64,000 nt of DNA from Blastocatellia bacterium (GCA_016789265.1 JAEUQK010000001.1:1-64000), one strand, 5' to 3'. Counted from the stretch's first letter, positions 43,359-51,467 are shown. The notes: generated by a model not told the origin, from the sequence alone. Numbers and translations are program-made.

Positions 43359-44025
43359 AACAGTCGTTTTCGATCGACTTCACTTGCCCGGCGGACAAGT
43401 GATTCCCGCTGGAAAATCGTTCGAGATGTTCCTTCCCAGTGATGGCGGGATCGAAAACGATGTCACCGAAATAGATGAAGAGTCGCTTCTTAAATTTTTT
43501 ATGTCGTCGCCAGGATCCCAACTTCTATTCAAACGGCTCGACCTTCCGCCAAATTCGCGTTTTGCTTTTTCAGTTCGAGAACCTATACGAAAGAACATCA
43601 ATCATCCAGACTTCGATTTGGTGATTTGGAACCCGAGTTCGCCCCACCTTACCACGGCGATACAATCCAAGCGCGTTAAAGTAACCGCGATAAACGACGA
43701 CAAAGACAAAGTCAACAAGTTGGAGGGTGTAGGGCAGGTCGTCAAACAAGCTCGGATCCAACGTGAGGAATATGGATTTCACCAAAACTACATTGCTCTC
43801 TTCATTCAAACTTTTGGAAGAAATCGTGAGAAGCAAAACGTCCTGTTTCGCGGACCAAGTAACGAAACATTTCAGGAGATTTATGACTTCCCTCAACGCG
43901 ACAGTGTTCACGAAGACGTCGGAATAATCTTTATCAAGATCACGCAGCCAACTGGAACCGACTTTAGAGAGAAAGGAAGTATCGGTATCTGTAGAGAAAG
44001 GAAGTATCGGTATCTGTGTGGATAA
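43309..44025 (+). CDS. Unknown protein, possible PD-(D/E)xK-like nuclease
   Basis: Protein of 238 residues. The best start is the TTG at 43309 with AGAGGTGA 9 bases upstream; it lies inside the previous gene. The segment HPDFDLVIWNPSSPHLTTAIQSKRVKV gives a D...(Q)xK pattern similar to PD-(D/E)xK nucleases, with Q in place of E as some families have, followed by a helix (VNKLEGVGQVVKQARI) of the right kind. The assignment is by pattern only. The last 15 residues contain a duplicated IGICRERKYRYL-like stretch that reflects a short tandem DNA repeat. Confidence 0.55.
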   Translation: MAKTRAKLLVKITLAFETVVFDRLHLPGGQVIPAGKSFEMFLPSDGGIENDVTEIDEESLLKFFMSSPGSQLLFKRLDLPPNSRFAFSVREPIRKNINHPDFDLVIWNPSSPHLTTAIQSKRVKVTAINDDKDKVNKLEGVGQVVKQARIQREEYGFHQNYIALFIQTFGRNREKQNVLFRGPSNETFQEIYDFPQRDSVHEDVGIIFIKITQPTGTDFREKGSIGICRERKYRYLCG

Positions 44026-44147
44026 GGCAGCAGGCAAGCTAACCCAATCCACTTCCCTGACGGAACGGATTACTGAGCTTATGAGAAGCGAAACCTAGTT
44101 CTGAGAAATCAGCCAGCACAATTAACGGCAGTTTCATCTAAAATCTT

Positions 44148-45506
44148 ATGTCGTCGGAACTCTTCGAATTTGTTTCAGAAAGTGTTTTATTTGATGGCGG
44201 GCAGATCGAGCATCAGTATAGAAGCCTTTCCGAACGCGAACTAGAACGCGAGCTCGAGGCATACCGCACGCTTCAATTAGCCAACTCGCCGGCAGGCAAG
44301 AAATGTGTTCGAGACAATTCTTCCACTCTCAAACTTTTTACAGGTTCGACAGATCCTGTCTATGGTCTCCTCAAACAATCCGCCCTTTATTTGGATCAGG
44401 TGGTAATAGCTGATCCGGTGTTTCACTTCACGCATCAATGGAGCGAGCATGCCAAGACGATGAACGAATTCATCGGACTTAAAAGTGACGGTGCGTTAAA
44501 CCGGCTCAAACTTGCTCGTTCCGCTCAATATTTGATCGATCTAAGACCGATGTTGCAAGCTGGTTTTGTAATCATGCTGCCGATAACGGTCCTTTTTGAG
44601 CCGCCAAAAGAAATTCCTTACCGCGCCTCACTAAACGGCTTCTCGGATGTTTTACCCGAACCACTTCTGGATTTTTATCGTGAACGTGCGATCGTGGAAG
44701 CCGTTAAGAAAACGGATCACGGAATGATAATCGATGGATCCAACGAAATCGGAAGAGCCATCCACATTCGTTTTCAAGATCACCTAGGTGAAGACGCGCG
44801 CGGATATCTCTTGATGGAACAAATTGTTAAATCAGTTGATGAGAAAACGAGACAAATCGAGACTGTCCAATACATGCCTGAGTCATCGCCCGACAAGGCA
44901 AGATACGACGCTTGGGTCTATCAATCGATAAATCAAACAGCCGAACATTCATACAAGCGATTGCTTTTGGAGAACACGCTTGCGGCGGGTTTCGGTGCCA
45001 GCTATCTTTGTACGACCCCGTTTACTTTTGAATTGTTGGAGCAGTTTTTTCCGGACGAACAAACAATTGCGGAAAACACCGTCAATTCACTACTGAGGTT
45101 CGATCTGCCATTAATGGAACAGATCGACGTCAGCACCTTGATGCGAATCAGGAATGAGGACGGCGAGACCTTTCAAAATTTTCGAAATGAACTCGATCGA
45201 CTTTTTCGTGAACTGAGACTAGTCGCGGACCCGAAGGAACTGAAGATTAAAACCGAGAACGCCTGGCACGAACTTTCAAACGTCCAAGTTGCCAATGTTA
45301 ACCAGAAAGTAAAACACTTGGAGTCGCAGTTAAGGCTCAGCATAGTCATCGGTGCGGCCGGTCTTTTCGGCGCGATTCAGACCGGTGGGTTTAGCTTGAT
45401 AGCCGCGGGGATCGCTGTGGCACAGGGCTACAAGTCCTACAAAGAGTATCAGTTTCAACAGCGACAGAACCCGTCGTTCTTTTTATGGAAGGCACGTCGA
45501 AAATAA
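44148..45506 (+). CDS. Unknown protein with C-terminal hydrophobic segment
   Basis: Protein of 452 residues, not recognised. It is mostly alpha-helical and charged; notable parts are ADPVFHFTHQWSEHAKTMNEF near residue 85, RNEDGETFQNFRNELDRLFREL near 345 and a coiled-coil-like stretch before a hydrophobic hairpin (IVIGAAGLFGAIQTGGFSLIAAGIAVAQG, about residues 405-433). A large soluble sensor part with a C-terminal membrane hairpin is a layout seen in abortive-infection effectors, and the genomic position between a CBASS-like operon and AbiE makes it a defence candidate. That is inference. Confidence 0.7.
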   Translation: MSSELFEFVSESVLFDGGQIEHQYRSLSERELERELEAYRTLQLANSPAGKKCVRDNSSTLKLFTGSTDPVYGLLKQSALYLDQVVIADPVFHFTHQWSEHAKTMNEFIGLKSDGALNRLKLARSAQYLIDLRPMLQAGFVIMLPITVLFEPPKEIPYRASLNGFSDVLPEPLLDFYRERAIVEAVKKTDHGMIIDGSNEIGRAIHIRFQDHLGEDARGYLLMEQIVKSVDEKTRQIETVQYMPESSPDKARYDAWVYQSINQTAEHSYKRLLLENTLAAGFGASYLCTTPFTFELLEQFFPDEQTIAENTVNSLLRFDLPLMEQIDVSTLMRIRNEDGETFQNFRNELDRLFRELRLVADPKELKIKTENAWHELSNVQVANVNQKVKHLESQLRLSIVIGAAGLFGAIQTGGFSLIAAGIAVAQGYKSYKEYQFQQRQNPSFFLWKARRK

Positions 45507-45527
45507 CCCGATCGCTACACGAGATTC

Positions 45528-46056
45528 ATGCGATTTTTCTCCAAACTTTTCGGCTTGAACAGGCAACCGGAACCTCCACAAACGTTCATCACCCGTGACG
45601 GTTCGTTTCTGATAAGGTCTTTGATGCGTGGACCGCAGGCGATCTGGGACGGATGCTTGCAGCTCTCGAAACTCCGACGCATCCCGTCGACCGACATCAC
45701 CTGCTACAGTCGATAGTTGAATTGACGTATAAGGATAGAAATAAGAGCTGGAAAATGCGCGAGCTGTGCGAAAGTATTTCTCGATTACATCTCAAAGATT
45801 CCCAACATTAGCAATCGCACTGCGAAAAGAATTTAAGGGTTATGGTGCCGACTTCCTTCCGCGAGTAACAACTTTTCAGCATCTTGCTACTCTCTTGACC
45901 CACGAAGATGGTAAGTATGATGAGGCCGTAGCTATCTGTAAGATGGCTCTAAGCTACAACCTACATGACCGAACGGCAGGTGGTTTTGAATCTCGCATTG
46001 ACCGCATACGCAAGAAAGAACTAAAGGCGCGTATGCGAGGTTTTCCGCTTCACTAA
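45528..46056 (+). pseudogene. Frameshifted gene of unknown family
   Basis: Three successive frames give one continuous protein-like sequence: MRFFSKLFGLNRQPEPP...TRDGSF, then FDAWTAGDLGRMLAALETP ... HHLLQSIVELTYKDR ... RELCESISRLHLKDSQ, then FPTLAIALRKEF ... FQHLATLLTHEDGKYDEAVAI ... GGFESRIDRIRKKELKAR. At least two frameshifts separate them. The end has TPR-like character. It is probably a decayed gene that once belonged to this island. Confidence 0.6.
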
Positions 46057-46325
46057 GAAAATTCATGTTAGAGGGATTCCGCGTCTACGCGGTTCCACAT
46101 TGGTCCCCGTGAATTGACCGAAAGGCAGGGTGTTTGGCAACTTCGTTCTTGTAGGAAAAAAGTGATACTTTTTCCTACAGGAACACAGGGTCGTACGTGG
46201 GGCAACCCAGTGAAAAACAAGCGCTTGCGAGAATATTCGGACCTCGCTAGGGACTGCGCCTCTTCCCAAAAGATCGATCTTCTGGATTTAGGGTTACGGA
46301 GATTATTCTTGCCAAATACAAATTC
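46057..46325. other. Non-coding stretch with a long perfect hairpin
   Basis: No gene supported. 46150-46179 is an inverted repeat (GTAGGAAAAA, short loop, TTTTTCCTAC). No T run follows it, so it is not a standard terminator. It lies between the decayed gene and the AbiE operon. Confidence 0.5.
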
Positions 46326-46334
46326 GTGTTACAC

Positions 46335-46383
46335 TGTTACGGAACCTCCACACATAAGGCAATAGTGTGTAGGTTTCGTAACA
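46335..46383 (+). promoter_or_regulatory. AbiE operator: long inverted repeat before abiEi
   Basis: TGTTACGGAACCTCCACACA (46335-46354) and TGTGTAGGTTTCGTAACA (46366-46383) are inverted copies with few mismatches, ending two bases before the abiEi start. AbiEi antitoxins are known to bind inverted repeats at their own promoter and autorepress. A candidate extended -10 (TGTTACACT, about 46327) with TTGCCA upstream overlaps the left arm. Confidence 0.7.
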
Positions 46384-46385
46384 CT

Positions 46386-46985
46386 ATGTCAGGACGCGAA
46401 AAACTTCTTAAATACGCCCAGAACCGAAAAATATTTCGTAGTTCGGATGTTGAACACGAACTAGGGCTTTCGCGGATGTACATTTCACGACTGGTCAATG
46501 AGGGTCACCTAGAACGAGTAGGTTACGGACTATATTCACTTGCCGCTGTCGAATTTAACGAAAACCAAAGCATCCTGGAAGTAACCGCAAAAGTCCCGAA
46601 GGGCGTGCTCTGTCTTCTTTCGGCACTACGATTTCATGATCTGACCACTCAGAATCCATTCGAGGTTTGGATCGCGATCGAGCGCGACACTTGGATACCC
46701 AAAATGGATGCGGTTCGCCTTAGGGTTTTCAGTTTCTCCCCGAAAGTGTACGAAGCCGGAATTGAAACCCACACGATTGATGGCGTGGACGTGAAAGTAT
46801 ACTCGCCGGCAAAAACGATCGCCGACTGTTTTTACTACCAAAAAACCGTCGGCCTTGATGTCTGTATTGAGGCGCTTCGCGATGCGTGGCACTCACGAAA
46901 AGTGACGATGGACGAGCTCTTCCACTTTGCTAAGATCCGCAATGTGAAAGGCACAATACTTCCGTATCTGAACACCCTTTCGTAG
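46386..46985 (+). CDS. abiEi: AbiEi-type antitoxin (type IV TA), winged-helix repressor
   Basis: Protein of 199 residues from ATG 46386 (MSGREKLLKYAQ); an upstream in-frame ATG at 46326 would place the operator inside the gene. Residues 1-60 form a winged helix (IFRSSDVEHELGLSRMYISRLVNEGHLERVGYGLY), as in AbiEi. The rest (KGVLCLLSALRFHDLTTQNPFEVW ... VKVYSPAKTIADCFYYQKTVG ... EALRDAWHSRKVTMDELF) matches the C-terminal antitoxin domain. It starts 3 bases before the AbiEii gene and has a palindromic operator. Role: autoregulates the operon and counteracts the nucleotidyltransferase toxin. Confidence 0.9.
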   Translation: MSGREKLLKYAQNRKIFRSSDVEHELGLSRMYISRLVNEGHLERVGYGLYSLAAVEFNENQSILEVTAKVPKGVLCLLSALRFHDLTTQNPFEVWIAIERDTWIPKMDAVRLRVFSFSPKVYEAGIETHTIDGVDVKVYSPAKTIADCFYYQKTVGLDVCIEALRDAWHSRKVTMDELFHFAKIRNVKGTILPYLNTLS

Positions 46986-46988
46986 AAG

Positions 46989-47903
46989 ATGGTGAAAAAA
47001 GAGATAAAAGATATTCCGTCTTCCGTAAAGGCCCGCCTGACGACTAAAGCTAAGGAGCAGCATGAAGAGGTTCAAAGCGTCTTGGTGCGCTACGGCATTG
47101 AGAGGTTTCTCTACCGTCTTAGCGTATCGGAATACAAGGATCAATTTCTCCTGAAAGGCGCTGCGCTTTTCTCGCTCTGGTTCGACGCGCCTAGTCGGCC
47201 CACGAAAGATCTAGATCTACTCGGCTTTGGACCGAACGATATTCCTGCGTTGGAAGAAACGATCAAATCGATCTGTCGGATCAATACGGAGGAGGATGGC
47301 CTCGAATTTCCGGCCGACACAGTTCGCGGAGAACGAATCCGGGAGGAAGAAGCGTACCAGGGTGTGCGAGTGAAGTTTACTGCACTACTGGGACGAGCGA
47401 GAGTACCTCTTCAAGTCGATATCGGTTTCGGAGACGCGGTCACTCCTAGGCCGGAGACAGCGGAGTTCCCGACCCTTTTGGATTTCCCAGCCCCTAACCT
47501 AAGAGTCTATCCGAAGGAAACCGTCATGGCGGAGAAATTCGAGGCAATGGTGAAACTCGGAGAGGCAAACGGACGGATGAAGGATTTTTGGGACCTGAGT
47601 TATTTGATAGAGGAGTTCGAATTCGAGGGTGAACTGCTGCAATCCGCTTTGCGTGCAACCTTTGAAAATCGACGGTCCCATTTTCCGAATGAGTTGCCGG
47701 TAGCTCTCACGGACGACTTTGCAGCAAATGCAATGGTTACTGCTCGATGGACCGCCTTCATCAAACGAAACCGAATCGAACGCTCGAAAGATCTTTCAAT
47801 TATCGTTCAGCAACTGCGAGGTTTCTTCGGACCAATTATCGAGTCCGAACGAGGGCGAAATCGATTTTCAATGAGCTGGAGCAAAGCCAGTGGGTGGTCC
47901 TGA
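46989..47903 (+). CDS. abiEii: AbiEii-type toxin, nucleotidyltransferase
   Basis: Protein of 304 residues. The nucleotidyltransferase core reads FLLKGAALFSLWFDAPSRPTKDLDLLG, with K56-G57 and the acidic pair D74/D76, as in AbiEii/AbiGii toxins. A second conserved region is VYPKETVMAEKFEAMVKLGEANGRMKDFWDL, with the catalytic-type Lys and the RxKDxxDL element. Related enzymes such as MenT add nucleotides to tRNA acceptor ends. Together with AbiEi it forms a type IV toxin-antitoxin system giving abortive infection. Both genes appear intact. Confidence 0.92.
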   Translation: MVKKEIKDIPSSVKARLTTKAKEQHEEVQSVLVRYGIERFLYRLSVSEYKDQFLLKGAALFSLWFDAPSRPTKDLDLLGFGPNDIPALEETIKSICRINTEEDGLEFPADTVRGERIREEEAYQGVRVKFTALLGRARVPLQVDIGFGDAVTPRPETAEFPTLLDFPAPNLRVYPKETVMAEKFEAMVKLGEANGRMKDFWDLSYLIEEFEFEGELLQSALRATFENRRSHFPNELPVALTDDFAANAMVTARWTAFIKRNRIERSKDLSIIVQQLRGFFGPIIESERGRNRFSMSWSKASGWS

Positions 47904-47996
47904 ACGGCACCTGCCTATCGACTGATCTTAACCGCCATATCATGTCCGCTGTTCCCAAGTCCGAAAAAAGAGTCGTCCCCTAGGGATGATTGATAA

Positions 47997-49145
47997 TCAT
48001 CCCGCAGCGTCAGCGTTTTCAGCTAGTAGAGGTTCTTCTGTTGTGACATAGTCCCGGATGCCTGAATTGCTTTCGTCGCCCGAATCGTTATCTAGCAGCT
48101 TTACCGCTTCGAGCATCTGTCTTTGATCTGCCTGGGCGTAAATAGTGGTGATACTCATATCCGAATGAGCGAATAAATTCTGGACGATGAGTGGATTTGT
48201 GTTTCTCTTGATTAACTCGCTTGCGAAGTAGCTGCGTAGATCGTGGAAGTGATAGTTCTCTTCTCTCGTTCCGCCTTTCTTGTTGATGCCTGCGTCGCGT
48301 AGGGCGGTATGCCAGCGTTTGCGGAAGTCGTTCACCGGGAACGGAAGTTGGCCGTCCGCAATCATCTCCTTCAACATTGCCGTAGCAGTGGCGTTTATCG
48401 GAACAAGACGCGGTGGCCTTCCTTTCGACCCGATCACAAGGATCTGCTCGTGCTCGAAGTCGATCACATCCGCGGTGATGGCCATAAGCTGACCCCGTCT
48501 TAACGGCAAATTGACTGCCAGGACTATTAGTCGGTACAAAAGCGGATGCTTCTCTAGTTCCCTCCACAGGGCTTTCTTCTGGTTCTCATCTAGTAGTCTT
48601 CGTCTCGGCGGCGGCTCCGGGAGAGCCTTCACGTATTGCATCGGGTTCCGGTCGATAATTCCCTCTTCGCATGCAAGGCTGAAGATTTTCGACAGTGTAG
48701 ACATGATGCGATTGATCGAAGCCGCTGATAGTGCACTTTCCTTTTTTCTTTTGTTCTGTCGATCTTGGAGTTTCGCTCGACAATTGCGGCAGTCCTGCGG
48801 TGTGATGCTGCCAATTGTTTGCTTCTTGAAATGCTTCAGTAAGAGCCTTATATAAAGATCCTTTGCACCCTTGTTAACGTTATTCTGCTCGACGTACGGT
48901 CGGTACTTCTTCTCGATGAATGAGGCCAAGGTTGTCGTAGTGTCGGCGACGTTGTAACTATGATCGAACGAGGCCTTGATGAGCTGTCGTTCCGCCAGCT
49001 CCGCTTCCTGTTTTGTCTTAGCTTCGGGAATACTCTGATGGATAGTTTTCCCTTTCAGCCTCTTGTAGATCCACCACCGGGCATCACCGTAGCGCGGGTG
49101 AGACGAAGAGATGCGTTTTCCTTTGTATCGTTTGTAAACGGACAT
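47997..49145 (-). CDS. Tyrosine recombinase/integrase (unit 3)
   Basis: Protein of 382 residues from the ATG at 49145, the same start as in the unit 2 integrase; the frame is open upstream to 49310 but that part is the conserved non-coding end. Catalytic residues R, K, H-x-x-R, H and Y are all present (LPLRRGQL, GSKGRPPRLVP, HFHDLRS, AHSDMS, TTIYAQ). The protein differs from the unit 2 copy at 12 positions up to LLD, after which the C-terminal tails are unrelated. Located directly beside att and arm sites at the right end, it is the likely agent of integration at tRNA-Pro. Confidence 0.94.
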   Translation of the reverse strand: MSVYKRYKGKRISSSHPRYGDARWWIYKRLKGKTIHQSIPEAKTKQEAELAERQLIKASFDHSYNVADTTTTLASFIEKKYRPYVEQNNVNKGAKDLYIRLLLKHFKKQTIGSITPQDCRNCRAKLQDRQNKRKKESALSAASINRIMSTLSKIFSLACEEGIIDRNPMQYVKALPEPPPRRRLLDENQKKALWRELEKHPLLYRLIVLAVNLPLRRGQLMAITADVIDFEHEQILVIGSKGRPPRLVPINATATAMLKEMIADGQLPFPVNDFRKRWHTALRDAGINKKGGTREENYHFHDLRSYFASELIKRNTNPLIVQNLFAHSDMSITTIYAQADQRQMLEAVKLLDNDSGDESNSGIRDYVTTEEPLLAENADAAG

Positions 49146-49370
49146 AAGCTTCAGAAATAGATCGCATTCGATGAACAATCGAGGACTGGATGTCGTCCCT
49201 AGACCGAAGACTTTCGCAAGTTCTATTCCGTCTATTATCAGCCGCTTATTTATTGAGATCTGGAAGGAAAGAGACGCCGATCGGGGTGCTTCTGCACCAA
49301 GCCGGTGCATTATTCAGCCAAGTGGTGCGCCAGCTATCCGAGCTAGTTCGAAAAACGAGTGTTCAAGATG

Positions 49371-49379
49371 ATGGTTGCA
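49371..49379. other. Putative integrase arm site, right end of unit 3
   Basis: ATGGTTGCA followed by AAATGAAGGCGC, 135 bases from the att copy in the intact tRNA. Same spacing as at att B. Confidence 0.6.
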
Positions 49380-49473
49380 AAATGAAGGCGCTTTTTGCTA
49401 TGGGCGGTTCGTCGTAAGTGTAAGGAATAAAGAGTTTGCAAGTTGGCCCTTTCGTGGCCTGTAGGAACCAACG

Positions 49474-49507
49474 AAAAAAGGGACTTTCGAATTTCTTCGA
49501 AAGCCCC
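49474..49507 (-). terminator. Terminator of tRNA-Pro, element-provided
   Basis: Minus strand GGGGCTTTCGAA, loop GAAA, TTCGAAAGTCCC, then TTTTTT. It lies 8 bases past the CCA end of the tRNA. The hairpin belongs to the right end of unit 3, not to the ancestral locus, whose terminator is at 8175. Confidence 0.85.
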
Positions 49508-49514
49508 ATTTTTA

Positions 49515-49562
49515 TTGGTCGGGACGGCGAGATTTGAACTCACGACCTCTCGCACCCCAAGC
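49515..49562 (-). repeat. att copy within the intact tRNA-Pro gene
   Basis: The 48 bases shared with att A and att B; here followed by the true 5' half of the tRNA. Right boundary of the inserted region. Confidence 0.9.
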
Positions 49563-49592
49563 GAACGCGCTACCAGACTGCGCTACGTCCCG
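49516..49592 (-). tRNA. tRNA-Pro (GGG)
   Basis: 77 bases with CCA encoded. Acceptor CGGGACG/CGTCCCG has the C1-G72 pair typical of bacterial tRNA-Pro. D stem GCGC/GCGC, anticodon stem TTCGC/GCGAG with loop TTGGGGT (anticodon GGG), T stem GTGAG/CTCGC with loop TTCAAAT. The 3' half from the anticodon loop on is the integration target, and is kept functional because each inserted unit supplies an identical 3' half. Confidence 0.96.
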
Positions 49593-49651
49593 AAATATCG
49601 ATTTTTAGATTAGGTTCGCTGAGTATGTTTGTCAAACGAATGGCGGACGCT

Positions 49652-50143
49652 CTACTGTCGGCGATTCGATTTCAGGATATCGCTCAACTCATGCAGCAGA
49701 GTCGAAAGCGACGAAAGAGCTTCTCTCTGTGCATCGCTCATGTGTTCGATAGCCCCCTCCCTCGCTGAGGATGAGAATCTGCCATTTGAGTTCTCATCGT
49801 CAAATAGACCGGGCGTCTCAGGAAGTTCGATCTCGTCATCTTGATGAGCGGGTTCAGGATGAACTATTTTGAGTTTTGGCGGCTCGCGCAGTTCGGACTG
49901 AAGCTTCTTTCTCGCTCCGGCGATGGTATACATATCGTCGTACAGAAGTTCCTTGATACGAAGAGAGATCTCAACGTCTTTTCGACGATAACTTCTCTGG
50001 CCGGACCGATTCTTTTGCGGGGCAAGCTGAGGAAATTCTGTCTCCCAATATCGGAGCACGTGGGCCTGTACGCCAACGAGGTCGCATACCTCTCCGATCT
50101 TGAAGTAAAGTTTCTCAGGTATATTTACAGCAGCGTGGCCCAT
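49652..50143 (-). CDS. MerR-family transcriptional regulator
   Basis: Protein of 163 residues from ATG 50143. Residues 12-80 are a MerR-type winged helix ([30 protein letters not shown] ... [25 protein letters not shown]). No metal-binding cysteines follow; the C-terminal part is acidic and proline-rich, then helical. It resembles the broadly conserved MerR-like regulators found near housekeeping genes in several phyla. First chromosomal gene right of the island; divergent from thiL. Confidence 0.9.
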   Translation of the reverse strand: MGHAAVNIPEKLYFKIGEVCDLVGVQAHVLRYWETEFPQLAPQKNRSGQRSYRRKDVEISLRIKELLYDDMYTIAGARKKLQSELREPPKLKIVHPEPAHQDDEIELPETPGLFDDENSNGRFSSSAREGAIEHMSDAQREALSSLSTLLHELSDILKSNRRQ

Positions 50144-50229
50144 AAAGATCACAAATGTGTTAAAGTTCTGTGGAGCTAAACCGCCCTTAGTCTATGTATT
50201 TGTTGCACTTGTGTCAATAGGCAAAATCG

Positions 50230-51186
50230 ATGAATGAGTTTGAGTTCATAAAGAACATTAAGAAAAAATACGGGCTGGATCTCGTTGGTGACGATTGCGC
50301 TGTTCTGCCAAAGGACAACGAGAACGACCTTCTACTGACTGCGGATATGATCGTCGAGGAGATCGACTTCAAGCTTGATTGGACAACCCCACAATTGTTG
50401 GGTCAAAGATCGTTGGCGGTCTCCCTTTCTGACATCGCAGCCATGGGCGGAGATGTAACCTGGGGAATGTTGTCGATAGGCGTTCCTGAACACCTCTGGG
50501 AACCTCGGTTTTTGGACGCTTTTTACGAAGGCTGGCACGATCTGGCGGCTATGTACGAGGTAGATCTAGTTGGCGGCGATGTTTCGCGGACAACGAACCG
50601 GTTTGTGATCGATTCGATAGTCGGCGGTATCGTTCCGAAGGGAAAGGCAATCTTGAGGTCTGGAGCACGGTGTGGAGACGGCGTTTTTGTCAGTGGTCCG
50701 TTGGGGGGAGCGGCGGCAGGACTAAAGCTTCTGAAGGAAGGTATGCGTTACGATCCCAAGAGTTCAGATCCACAATCTTTGATGATCCTCAAACAGCTTC
50801 GACCGTTACCGCAGCTTCGATTGGGTAAACAATTGCAGGAAGATGGCTTAGCAACTTCAATGATCGATCTGAGCGACGGGCTCTCATCGGATATTGCACA
50901 TATTTGCCGCGCAAGCGGAACCGGAGCCCGTATTTTCGCTGAGGAGATGCCATTCGACGCTGATCTACTCGAAGTCGCAGGTTCGGTCGATGAAATGCTT
51001 GAACTTACGCTGCATGGCGGCGAAGACTTTGAACTGCTCTTTACCGGCAATTCTGAAAAGATCTCAGCCGCAGGTTTGTCCGATGTTTTCCGCATCGGGG
51101 AAATCACCGATAACCCGGGCGTCATAGAGGTCGTACGCGGCGGAACGACAGAATTGCTGCCGGCAAAAGGCTACCGACATTTTTGA
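50230..51186 (+). CDS. thiL: Thiamine-monophosphate kinase
   Basis: Protein of 318 residues that phosphorylates thiamine monophosphate to the diphosphate cofactor. Signatures: EFEFIKNIKKKYG, the N-terminal GDDCAVL, TADMIVEEIDF, SLSDIAAMGG, VGGDVSRTT, SGPLGGAAAGLKLL and IDLSDGLSSDIAHIC, all in the expected order for the PurM-like kinase ThiL. Full length. No other thiamine gene is adjacent. Confidence 0.95.
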   Translation: MNEFEFIKNIKKKYGLDLVGDDCAVLPKDNENDLLLTADMIVEEIDFKLDWTTPQLLGQRSLAVSLSDIAAMGGDVTWGMLSIGVPEHLWEPRFLDAFYEGWHDLAAMYEVDLVGGDVSRTTNRFVIDSIVGGIVPKGKAILRSGARCGDGVFVSGPLGGAAAGLKLLKEGMRYDPKSSDPQSLMILKQLRPLPQLRLGKQLQEDGLATSMIDLSDGLSSDIAHICRASGTGARIFAEEMPFDADLLEVAGSVDEMLELTLHGGEDFELLFTGNSEKISAAGLSDVFRIGEITDNPGVIEVVRGGTTELLPAKGYRHF

Positions 51187-51225
51187 TAAAACCTGCTCGC
51201 GTCGAGAAAAGCTTCAAGAAAACTC

Positions 51226-51256
51226 TTGACAGCCAATTTAAAGCTGTGCTTATAAT
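51226..51256 (+). promoter_or_regulatory. Sigma-70-type promoter
   Basis: TTGACA at 51226 and TATAAT at 51251, both perfect consensus, with a 19-base spacer (18 if TTATAA is the -10). It faces a hairpin and a small frame; the transcript may reach the tRNA-Arg gene. Confidence 0.6.
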
Positions 51257-51261
51257 CCAAA

Positions 51262-51291
51262 CTTCGCTCATAACGGGCGAAGTATTTTTTG
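51262..51291 (+). terminator. Leader hairpin with T run (attenuator-like)
   Basis: CTTCGC, nine-base loop, GCGAAG, then TATTTTTT. It starts about 6 bases after the predicted -10, so the hairpin would form at the very 5' end of the transcript. This may protect or regulate the RNA rather than end it. Confidence 0.45.
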
Positions 51292-51302
51292 GAGATAGAT
51301 TT

Positions 51303-51467
51303 GTGATTCGAAGATCGATAAACAGCACGACAGCCTTTGCAGGCACGCCGACCGTAAACGAAATGCGGTTCGGCTTTGCCTGGAGCGGATCGGTCTGCGA
51401 CGGCCTCGAACAACCAGATTATCAACCAAAACAGCGCGATCTCGATCGCACTGAAAAGCCAGATTGA
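51303..51467 (+). CDS. Possible small protein in a promoter-led transcript
   Basis: A 54-codon frame starting with GTG, with TTGGAGAT upstream (MIRRSINSTTAFAG ... EMRFGFAWSGSVC). Strong promoter and leader precede it and a GGGAGC/GCTCCC hairpin follows (51476-51496). No family recognised; it could instead be the body of a non-coding RNA. Confidence 0.35.
   Translation: MIRRSINSTTAFAGTPTVNEMRFGFAWSGSVCDGLEQPDYQPKQRDLDRTEKPD

Larger units (their letters stand above)
36950..49562. mobile_element. Integrative unit 3 at tRNA-Pro, defence-type island
   Basis: Bounded by att C and by the 3' half of the intact tRNA-Pro. It has a left arm site (37099), a complete integrase gene next to the right end, and a right arm site (49371) with the same spacing as unit 1. 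Cargo includes a CD-NTase operon, TIR and S-4TM-like effectors and an AbiE pair. It is the youngest-looking and most complete of the three units. Confidence 0.8.

Noticed and set aside
46150..46179. CRISPR-like palindromic repeat
   Set aside because: Single copy; no spacer-repeat periodicity anywhere in the window, and no cas genes.
49146..49310. N-terminal extension of the second integrase
   Set aside because: The homologous integrase starts at the equivalent of 49145, and the extension corresponds to the conserved non-coding element end.
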